Source: JBFGCT01 sp041581055 (lineage in GTDB: Bacteria; Actinomycetota; Acidimicrobiia; Acidimicrobiales; Ilumatobacteraceae). Taken from it: a stretch of DNA of 8,379 nt. The notes beneath the pieces are model-generated. The model worked only from the letters and a program-made list of their open reading frames with translations. It did no database searches and had not been told where the DNA came from. Location: positions 1-8,379 of the forward strand of contig JBFGCT010000181.1 in NCBI GenBank assembly GCA_041581055.1, given 5' to 3'. This document shows positions 1-4,887 of the stretch, in pieces. Position 1 is the stretch's first letter. Every line of letters starts with the position of its first letter. The position numbers and the translations under genes are program-made.

Positions 1-807
1 CCGCGCCCGGTGCTCGGCGACCGCCTCGGCCGTCCTGGCATCGAGTGACACTCGACGTGACGAGTGGGTCTTGGTGCCCTTCTCGACCAACCCATCGGGG
101 CCCGCCACGATCCCCCGCTCGATCGAGACCGTCGCAGTGTCGAGGTCGACGTCGGTCCACCGCAGCGCGATCAGCTCGGAACGGCGAGCGCCGGTCGCCG
201 CTGCGAGCATGAGATAGCACGCGAGGTCGGGTGACTCCTCCCGCGCACGACGCAGCACCCGAGCAAGGTCCTCGCTCGCAGGCGGCTTGATGTCCGAGGC
301 CGGGACCCGAGGCGGTGTCGTGGCGATCGCCGGATTGATGCCGATCCACCCCCACTTCACGCCTTGGTTCAATGCCCTCCGCAGGATGCCGTGGATCCGC
401 CGCACCGTCCCGGGTGCCAACGGCCGGCCACCCGACCCACCGGACGCAAGAAGCTGTCGGTAGTACGCGTCGAGCTCGGCCGGCTTCAGCCGAGCCAGCG
501 GCTGCGACCCGAGCGCCGGCATCAGCGACCGATCGATGTAGCCGCGGGTCTCCTTGACCGTCTTCGGCGAGAAGTCCGGCGCGGCGAACTCGAACCACGC
601 CTCGAGCAACTCCCCCACCGTGGCCCGTGTACGAGCCGTCATGCCGCGTTCGGCCTCGACGACCATCTCGGCCAGCGCGCGCTGCGCCTCACGCTTGCCG
701 GTGCGAACCGTGCGGGTCGTGTACCGCTGCTTTCCGGTGAGCGGGTCGTAGCCCAGGAACACTCGCAGTTCCCACGACTCGCCTCGCTTCCGCATGGAGC
801 CCTTCAT
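1..807 (-). CDS. Tyrosine recombinase / phage-type integrase, C-terminus cut by window edge
   Basis: This reading frame is open from an ATG at 807 to the left edge (269 codons, no stop). It encodes a site-specific tyrosine recombinase, which cuts and rejoins DNA at attachment sites through a covalent phosphotyrosine. Residues about 8-55 look like an AP2-like arm-binding domain (SWELRVFLGYDPLTGKQRY). Residues about 62-160 look like the SAM-like core-binding domain. The catalytic domain begins near 175 and shows TGARRSEL, with the first catalytic Arg at R208 and E211, then the beta-hairpin Lys at K246 in GTKTHSSRR. The HxxR box, the second His/Trp and the nucleophilic Tyr would lie beyond the window, so activity cannot be judged. 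The start is supported by GAGGAG 7 nt upstream. It is transcribed away from tRNA-Glu, 98 bp from the tRNA 3' end. It probably belongs to a prophage, ICE or genomic island. The family call is secure; the element type is unknown. Confidence 0.93.
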   Translation of the reverse strand, partial: MKGSMRKRGESWELRVFLGYDPLTGKQRYTTRTVRTGKREAQRALAEMVVEAERGMTARTRATVGELLEAWFEFAAPDFSPKTVKETRGYIDRSLMPALGSQPLARLKPAELDAYYRQLLASGGSGGRPLAPGTVRRIHGILRRALNQGVKWGWIGINPAIATTPPRVPASDIKPPASEDLARVLRRAREESPDLACYLMLAAATGARRSELIALRWTDVDLDTATVSIERGIVAGPDGLVEKGTKTHSSRRVSLDARTAEAVAEHRAR

Positions 808-814
808 GATCGAT

Positions 815-820
815 CTCCTC
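815..820 (-). promoter_or_regulatory. Ribosome binding site of the integrase gene
   Basis: On the minus strand GAGGAG lies 7 nt before the ATG at 807. It is a good Shine-Dalgarno match and fixes the integrase start. The HNH and dioxygenase genes in this window lack such a site. Confidence 0.75.
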
Positions 821-866
821 GATGTAGATAGTGGCATCCCATGGGCAACGAGGCCAGGAAAGCAGG

Positions 867-890
867 AGAGCCACTCCGAGGAGTGGCTCT
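867..890 (-). terminator. Perfect 10-bp hairpin downstream of tRNA-Glu, probable terminator
   Basis: AGAGCCACTC (867-876) and GAGTGGCTCT (881-890) form a perfect 10-bp stem around a 4-nt loop. It starts 15 nt after the encoded CCA of tRNA-Glu and lies upstream of the integrase. Read on the minus strand it is followed by a weak pyrimidine tract (CCTGCTTTCC), so it is best read as the tRNA terminator. Read on the plus strand it is followed by GGGGTTTTCTT, so termination in that direction, or a recombination-site role, cannot be excluded. Confidence 0.6.
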
Positions 891-905
891 GACCTGGGGT
901 TTTCT

Positions 906-981
906 TGGCAGCCCGTACGGGGTTCGAACCCGTGCCGCCACCTTGAGAGGGTGGTGTCCTAGGCCACTAGACGAACGGGCC
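906..981 (-). tRNA. tRNA-Glu (anticodon CTC), CCA encoded
   Basis: The reverse strand folds into a full cloverleaf. The acceptor is GGCCCGT with ACGGGCT (one G-T pair). The D stem is GTCT/GGAC. The anticodon stem CCACC/GGTGG encloses the loop CTCTCAA, giving anticodon CTC. The T stem ACGGG/CCCGT encloses TTCGAAC. The discriminator is G and the 3' CCA is encoded. It decodes GAG. The GltX encoded further right would be its synthetase. Its 3' end faces the integrase, and tRNA 3' ends are common integration sites for tyrosine recombinases. Confidence 0.97.
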
Positions 982-996
982 AAGTAGCGCCGACTG

Positions 997-1002
997 ACGA
1001 TA
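997..1002 (-). promoter_or_regulatory. Possible -10 element of tRNA-Glu
   Basis: On the minus strand TATCGT, preceded by TGC as in an extended -10, lies 15 nt before the tRNA 5' end. Transcription would then start just upstream of the mature 5' end. I see no good -35 hexamer at the usual distance, so this is tentative. Confidence 0.35.
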
Positions 1003-1050
1003 GCACTGCGGCGGACCCTTCACACCCCGGCACCATGGCCCGACCGCCAC

Positions 1051-1081
1051 ACAAGTTTGTTCGAAAATCTCGAACACTTGT
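1051..1081. repeat. Interrupted inverted repeat in the HNH promoter
   Basis: ACAAGT-TT-GTTCGA (1051-1064) and TCGAACACTTGT (1070-1081) are reverse complements over 12 bases apart from a 2-nt insertion in the left arm, with a 5-nt centre (1065-1069). The right arm contains the left half and spacer of the LexA-like box. The dyad could be a second operator, or a site for the nuclease or another regulator. Confidence 0.6.
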
Positions 1082-1085
1082 TTGT
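1070..1085 (+). promoter_or_regulatory. LexA (SOS) box-like operator
   Basis: TCGAAC-ACTT-GTTTGT matches the mycobacterial SOS box TCGAAC-N4-GTTCGA at 10 of 12 defined positions. Its core CGAACACTTGTTTG matches the Gram-positive LexA consensus CGAACRNRYGTTYG at 13 of 14. It ends inside the predicted -35 of the HNH gene, a placement suited to repression. LexA binding is inferred from sequence only. Confidence 0.6.
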
Positions 1086-1110
1086 TATCAGCGCCATTCC
1101 CCTGTAGTGT
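1082..1110 (+). promoter_or_regulatory. Promoter of the HNH gene, predicted leaderless
   Basis: The -35 candidate TTGTTA (1082-1087) is separated by 17 bp from the -10 candidate TAGTGT (1105-1110). Only 6 nt separate the -10 from the ATG at 1117, so the transcript would begin at or next to the start codon. No Shine-Dalgarno sequence precedes the ATG, which agrees with leaderless translation, common in actinobacteria. Confidence 0.55.
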
Positions 1111-1116
1111 GTTCGC

Positions 1117-2340
1117 ATGGAAACGGTGGGGTTGATCGAGCGACTCGAGGGCCTCGACGTCGCCGCCGCATCGACATCCGAGGTGATCGCGGCCACCGGC
1201 TGGATCCGTAAGCTCCGAGGGTTTCTCGATTCCAGGGAGGGCGAGATCACCCGCCGGGCGCAGGAGTTGCACGAGGGCGGCAGCGGCGTCCCGCCGGAGG
1301 ACCTCCTCTCGCGCCATGGCCGGTCGTCCCGCCGGAAGGCCGACCAGGCGAAGCGTCGGGCCGAGGCACTCGGCGACGCACCCGCGCTGAACGACGAACT
1401 GGCGGCGGGCCGGATCGGCGCGGAGCACGCTGACGCACTCGCCTCGGTTGCGGGCCGACTCGACGAGGGGCACCGCACCGAGTTCCTCGCCCTCGACGAA
1501 GAGCTGGCAACGGCTGCGACGACGCGCACGCCCGAGCAGTTCCGGCGCTTCCTCAACGAGCGTGCCGACCAGCTCGCCGCCGACGACGGCATCGAGCGAT
1601 CCGAACGCCAGCGCGACGCGGCCTTCGTGGCGCTCGGCAAGGACGAGACGAGCGGCATGGGCTTCGTCCGCGGCGAACTCCACCCCGACGACTACCAGCA
1701 GATGCGGCGAGCGATCGACGGCGAGGTCGCCGCGCTGCGCTCGCTCCCCCAGTACGAAGGGATGCGCCGCGATCAGCTCAATGCGATCGCCCTCGTCAGT
1801 CTGACGACGGGCGCGCGGTCGACGCAACGTCGCAATCGGGCCGCAGTGGTGGTGCTGATCGGCCTCGAGAAGATGGTCGACGATCTCCACGAGCTCGGCG
1901 TCCACGAGTACTCCGACGGCACGCCGGCTCCCGTCGAGACGATCCGCCGCCATGCCTGCGACGCCGACATCTTCCCGGTCGTACTCGGAGGGGACGGGGT
2001 GCCGCTCGACGTCGGTCGGGCAGCGAGGCTGGCGACCCCCGAGCAGCGGGTGGCTCTGCGGTCGATGTACCGGACATGCGGCGTGGGCGGTTGCGAGCGC
2101 TCGTTCGACGACTGCGAGATCCACCACCTGATCGAGTGGGAGGAGTTGCACGGTGAGACCGATCTGGACAACTTGCTGCCCGTGTGCTCGTATCACCACC
2201 ATCGCGCCCACGAGGGGCGATGGCGACTCGAACTCGATTCGCAGACCCGCGAGCTGACGGTGTGGTTGCCGAACGGCGAGCTGCACAGTCGAAGTCGACC
2301 CGATCTCGTGGCCGAGCGAACGGCCGGGCTCGCCGCCTGA
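1117..2340 (+). CDS. DUF222 / HNH endonuclease-domain protein (13E12-repeat type)
   Basis: This 407-residue protein has the two-part layout of the actinobacterial 13E12 family. An N-terminal, mostly helical, charged DUF222 region (about 15-290) is followed by a C-terminal HNH nuclease module (about 318-368). The module shows C321 and C326, C333, the HH pair H336-H337, N352, C357 and H361 within SYHHH, and a trailing H365. These are the expected beta-beta-alpha metal site and probable zinc-knuckle cysteines. The length is normal and no residue seems lost, so it looks intact. It probably acts on DNA, but the target and physiological role of the family are poorly defined. The ATG is preceded by a -10 only 6 nt away and by a LexA-like box, so DNA-damage induction is likely. 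M. tuberculosis 13E12 genes are reported among LexA targets. It is transcribed alone, convergent with the dioxygenase gene. Confidence 0.92.
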   Translation: METVGLIERLEGLDVAAASTSEVIAATGWIRKLRGFLDSREGEITRRAQELHEGGSGVPPEDLLSRHGRSSRRKADQAKRRAEALGDAPALNDELAAGRIGAEHADALASVAGRLDEGHRTEFLALDEELATAATTRTPEQFRRFLNERADQLAADDGIERSERQRDAAFVALGKDETSGMGFVRGELHPDDYQQMRRAIDGEVAALRSLPQYEGMRRDQLNAIALVSLTTGARSTQRRNRAAVVVLIGLEKMVDDLHELGVHEYSDGTPAPVETIRRHACDADIFPVVLGGDGVPLDVGRAARLATPEQRVALRSMYRTCGVGGCERSFDDCEIHHLIEWEELHGETDLDNLLPVCSYHHHRAHEGRWRLELDSQTRELTVWLPNGELHSRSRPDLVAERTAGLAA

Positions 2341-2342
2341 TC

Positions 2343-2383
2343 GGGCGGCGCACCGCCCTGCCCGGCCGCGGTGTGATCACCGC
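2343..2383 (+). terminator. Two tandem GC-rich hairpins after the HNH stop codon
   Basis: GGGCGG-CGCA-CCGCCC (2343-2358) and GCGGTG-TGAT-CACCGC (2368-2383) are two perfect 6-bp stems starting 2 nt after the TGA. No T tract follows. Such U-less tandem hairpins may end transcription of the HNH gene, but GC-rich DNA forms stems easily. Confidence 0.45.
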
Positions 2384-2404
2384 TGCGGTCCGGGTCCAGG
2401 AGCC

Positions 2405-2560
2405 CCACCACGCGCCGGACGCGCCGCACGCGGCCACGACGGCCTCGCCGGACGCGCCGGACGCGGTCACGACGGCCTCTCCGCACGCGGCGCACGCGGT
2501 CACGACGGCCTCGCCGCACGCGCCGCACGCGCCGGACGCGGTCACGACGACCTCGCCGCT
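2405..2560. repeat. Tandem repeat array, 33-bp period with 9-bp sub-units
   Basis: The motif GGYCACGACGRCCTC recurs at 2432, 2465, 2498 and 2540, giving spacings of 33, 33 and 42 bp. The connecting DNA is built from 9-bp words of the type GCGCCGGAC or GCGCCGCAC, and the 42-bp step has one extra 9-bp word. The array fills most of the gap between two convergent genes. Periods divisible by three leave several frames open, but I see no supported gene here: no ribosome binding site, no recognisable domain, only low-complexity translations. Confidence 0.85.
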
Positions 2561-2568
2561 CGACGAAA

Positions 2569-2616
2569 TCCCGTCTCGAGACGAACTCCCGTCTTGAGAC
2601 AAACTCCCGTCTCGAT
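2569..2616. repeat. Three 18-bp tandem repeats carrying a palindrome
   Basis: The word TCCCGTCTYGA starts at 2569, 2587 and 2605, exactly 18 bp apart. The third copy diverges after its GTCTCGA. The first copy contains the perfect palindrome GTCTCGAGAC (2573-2582), and the second has GTCTTGAGAC (2591-2600). On the minus strand GAGAC and GTCTC can pair between neighbouring units. The array starts 8 bp past the dioxygenase stop codon in the direction of its transcription, so it might act as a terminator or a protein-binding array. Confidence 0.8.
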
Positions 2617-2623
2617 CCGGCGC

Positions 2624-3613
2624 TCAGATCGCGAAGTCGGCGATCTGCACTTCGGCGCCGTAGTCCGCGTAGTCGCCATCGGCGCGTGCTTGACGGAACT
2701 CGCCCCAATTGATGGCGCGATAGTGCGGTCGATCGCCGTCGAGGATCGACCCCGGTAGCGGGCTATAGCTCGTGTCGTAGGACGGGTTGAAGAAGTACGG
2801 CAGCGAGTAGCGCTCCCGACCGGCGCGCGGCAGCACGCGGTGGAGCGCAGCCTGGTAACGGTCGTTCGACCACACCTGCATCATGTCTCCCGTGTTGACG
2901 ACGAGCGCTCCCGGTGTGGGCTCGACGTCGAGCCAACCACCGTCGTGGGCAACCTGCAGTCCGCCGACGTCGTCCTGGAGGAGCAGCGTCAGCGCCCCGG
3001 CGTCGCTGTGATGGTGGAGCGCCATGTCTCCCAGGCCGGTCACCCCGGCCGCCTCGTCGCCGGAGAGCAGGTCGTCGAGCGGGTAGTGGTTCATCCGCAG
3101 AAAGCTCGTATGTCCTGGCCCGAAGGCTCCCCGGAGGGTGTCGGCATGTTCGCCGAGACCCGCGCAGAACGCCGCGAGCAACCACAGCGCCACCTCGTTG
3201 CACGCATCGAGATAGGAAACGACCGTCGATCGGAAGCCGGCGAGGTCGGGCCATTGGTTCTGACCGTCGACCGCGTGGACGTTGCTCGGATGATCGTCGG
3301 GCAGATCGGGGTACCTCACCTGCGCGAGATCGAGGACTTCTTTGAGGTCGCGAGCGTTCTTGGTCAGCTCTCGGTCGTAGTAGCCCCGCGTGTTTTCCCT
3401 GGACCGGTTGAGCCTGCGCTTGTCCGCCTGCGGCTGAGCGAAGAACTCCGTCGTCGCTGCCCACACTCGCTCGATCAAGTCGTGGGAGATGCCGTGGTTC
3501 GTCACATGGAAGAACCCGAAGTGCTCCGCAGCGTGCGCGACCTCGGCCACAACTGCGTCCGACGGAGTCGCTCGAGAACGGCCATCGAGATCAATGGTCG
3601 GAACGACGGGCAT
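2624..3613 (-). CDS. Isopenicillin N synthase-like Fe(II)/2-oxoglutarate dioxygenase
   Basis: This 329-residue protein belongs to the cytosolic non-haem iron oxygenase family that includes isopenicillin N synthase and plant 2-oxoglutarate dioxygenases. The N-terminal DIOX_N-type part opens with PVVPTIDLDGRS and contains HFGFFHVTNHGI (about 31-42). The jelly-roll core carries HSD (H202, D204) and a distal His (H258), the iron triad. R268-Y-S270 is the usual 2-oxoglutarate carboxylate motif, which favours a 2OG-dependent enzyme over a true IPNS. The substrate is unknown; hydroxylation or desaturation of a small metabolite is the safe statement. I chose the ATG at 3613 because the family N-terminus begins there. 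A GTG at 3637 would add eight residues. Neither has a clear ribosome binding site. No biosynthetic partner genes adjoin it. Confidence 0.92.
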   Translation of the reverse strand: MPVVPTIDLDGRSRATPSDAVVAEVAHAAEHFGFFHVTNHGISHDLIERVWAATTEFFAQPQADKRRLNRSRENTRGYYDRELTKNARDLKEVLDLAQVRYPDLPDDHPSNVHAVDGQNQWPDLAGFRSTVVSYLDACNEVALWLLAAFCAGLGEHADTLRGAFGPGHTSFLRMNHYPLDDLLSGDEAAGVTGLGDMALHHHSDAGALTLLLQDDVGGLQVAHDGGWLDVEPTPGALVVNTGDMMQVWSNDRYQAALHRVLPRAGRERYSLPYFFNPSYDTSYSPLPGSILDGDRPHYRAINWGEFRQARADGDYADYGAEVQIADFAI

Positions 3614-3620
3614 CACGGTC

Positions 3621-3626
3621 ACACTA
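3621..3626 (-). promoter_or_regulatory. Possible -10 element of the dioxygenase gene
   Basis: On the minus strand TAGTGT lies 7 nt before the ATG at 3613. This is the same hexamer and almost the same distance as in the HNH promoter, again without a Shine-Dalgarno site. If real, this transcript is also leaderless and the upstream GTG start is excluded. No good -35 is visible. Read-through from tRNA-Gln is the alternative. Confidence 0.35.
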
Positions 3627-3677
3627 CGCACGCCCACACTCGCAGGCCGTGAGATGGCGGCTCGCCTTGGGAGCCAG

Positions 3678-3749
3678 CTGGGGTGGAAGGAATCGAACCC
3701 TCAATTACAGAACCAGAATCTGCTGTGTTGCCTGTTACACCACACCCCA
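3678..3749 (-). tRNA. tRNA-Gln (anticodon CTG), CCA not encoded
   Basis: The reverse strand reads as a tRNA with acceptor TGGGGTG paired to CACCCCA. The anticodon stem GCAGA/TCTGT (one G-T pair) encloses TTCTGGT, giving anticodon CTG. The T stem GAGGG/CCTTC encloses TTCGATT. The discriminator is G. The bases after it read CTG, so CCA must be added after transcription, unlike the tRNA-Glu in this window. It decodes CAG. It stands between the DUF218 gene and the dioxygenase gene on the same strand and could share a transcript with either. Confidence 0.96.
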
Positions 3750-3837
3750 AGGTGCGACGATCCACGGACTCCGGTTGCGTCCGGCGCCGTTCGACGACCA
3801 GATCACGACCCGATTCCGAGCATCGGTGCGGCCCAGG

Positions 3838-3843
3838 AGTGTA
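3838..3843 (-). promoter_or_regulatory. Possible -10 element upstream of tRNA-Gln
   Basis: On the minus strand TACACT (3843 to 3838) is a good -10 match in the 143-bp gap between the DUF218 stop and the tRNA. It would give a 5' leader of roughly 80 nt to be trimmed. No convincing -35 is present, so the tRNA may instead be read from the gltX transcript. Confidence 0.3.
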
Positions 3844-3892
3844 CCGCCGTCCCCCTGCCGGCCCACGTCCGATGGCCACCGGCTGTGGAAGC

Positions 3893-4882
3893 TCAGTCGG
3901 TCAGGCGGCTCAGTCGGCCGAAGCCGATCACGCGGCCGACGGCCACACCGGCGGCCTCTTGCACGTGGCGGCGGACGGACTCGCCCCCGGTCACCACCGA
4001 TGTGTCGGTCGGCGAGACGTAGGCCGACAGGCCGAGCTCCTCCGCGATCAGCCGGCTGCGGAGGGCGTGATACGGATCGGTGACGATCAGCACCCGATCG
4101 CCCTCGCCGGCGAGCAGCTCGGCCACCAGCTCCATCGACTCGTACGTCGTCGACCCGCTGCCCTCCAGGACGATCGACGCGGCGGGGATGCCGCGGTCGG
4201 TCAGATACCGCGCCGACGCCTCGGCCTCGGTGAACCGGTCGCCGGGCTGGTTGCCGCCGGTGACGATGACGGTCGGCGCGATGCCGTCGGGCCAGAGCCG
4301 GACCGCGTGGTCGAGGCGGGCGGCGAGCTGCGGCGAGGGCCGGCCGTCGTACTGGGCGGCCCCGAGGACGACGATCGCGTCGACGGGTCGAGCCTCGTCG
4401 GCCCGGCCGGTCGACCACACCTGCGCGAGCGTGACGAGGTAGTACCCGACGAACAGCAGCCCGACCAGCACGACCACCTGCACCGCACGAACCCGCCCCG
4501 AGCGCCTGCGCCAGCGGGCGAGCAGCGCCCCCCAGCGGGTTCCGGGCTGATCCGGGGCAACGGCCCCTCCCACACCGCTGACTCGATCGCCGCCGAGGTC
4601 GCCCGCCCGATCGCCGGCGCCCGGCCTGTCGCCCCTGGGGCCACCACGCTCGAGATCGGCGGAGGCGACATCGCGGGCCCGGCGGACGGCCCGCCGACCG
4701 CCCGATCGCCGGCGCGCCCGCCGATCCGCGGCGCGGCCGTCGCTGGCTTGGCCGTCGCCGGTTTGGCCGACGCTGGTTTGGCCGACGCTGGTTTGGCCGA
4801 CGGGCTCGCCGGGGCGACCGTCCGCGCCCTCCGCGCCCGGGTCCGGCCCGTGCGGGCGTACGGGGATGTGCTCGGCGTGCAC
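3893..4882 (-). CDS. Membrane-anchored DUF218 (SanA/YdcF/ElyC-like) protein
   Basis: The 329-residue product has three parts. Residues 1-130 are a low-complexity basic, Gly/Arg/Asp-rich stretch, with a five-residue repeat of the VGQTS type at about 28-47. Residues 131-153 form a single hydrophobic segment (VQVVVLVGLLFVGYYLV). Residues about 166-312 are the DUF218 domain, with DAIVVLG, VTGG near 208-210, an acidic FTEAEASARYL helix, STTYES near 244 and VTDPYHALRS near 267. DUF218 proteins such as SanA and ElyC are linked to envelope integrity and cell-wall precursor metabolism; the chemistry is unsettled. The domain would lie outside the membrane if the basic N-terminus stays in the cytoplasm. 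The GTG start is only 5 nt past the gltX stop, suggesting translational coupling, but no ribosome binding site is visible. The true start may lie further in, so part of residues 1-130 may not be made. Confidence 0.83.
   Translation of the reverse strand: MHAEHIPVRPHGPDPGAEGADGRPGEPVGQTSVGQTSVGQTGDGQASDGRAADRRARRRSGGRRAVRRARDVASADLERGGPRGDRPGAGDRAGDLGGDRVSGVGGAVAPDQPGTRWGALLARWRRRSGRVRAVQVVVLVGLLFVGYYLVTLAQVWSTGRADEARPVDAIVVLGAAQYDGRPSPQLAARLDHAVRLWPDGIAPTVIVTGGNQPGDRFTEAEASARYLTDRGIPAASIVLEGSGSTTYESMELVAELLAGEGDRVLIVTDPYHALRSRLIAEELGLSAYVSPTDTSVVTGGESVRRHVQEAAGVAVGRVIGFGRLSRLTD
4742..4801. repeat. Four 15-bp tandem repeats in the 5' part of the DUF218 gene
   Basis: Four units of the form GCYGGYTTGGCCGWC run head to tail at 4742, 4757, 4772 and 4787. 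The last two are identical and the second differs from them by one base. On the minus strand they encode the five-residue repeat VGQTS/VGQTG/DGQAS. The period is a multiple of three, so copy-number change would keep the frame. Confidence 0.85.
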
Positions 4883-4887
4883 GGCGA

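Noticed and set aside
1..981. A defence island beside tRNA-Glu
   Set aside because: Only the integrase is visible on that side and the DNA to the left is missing. The HNH protein lies on the other side of the tRNA and belongs to a family common outside defence loci.
967..2286. A 439-codon open frame on the minus strand opposite the HNH gene
   Set aside because: It runs antisense through a gene with clear DUF222/HNH motifs and overlaps tRNA-Glu. Its translation has no recognisable domain and is typical of GC-rich antisense frames.
1796..2602. Minus- and plus-strand frames crossing the 33-bp array with repetitive translations
   Set aside because: The period divisible by three keeps frames open by chance. 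They overlap the HNH gene's 3' end, lack ribosome binding sites and yield only low-complexity peptides.
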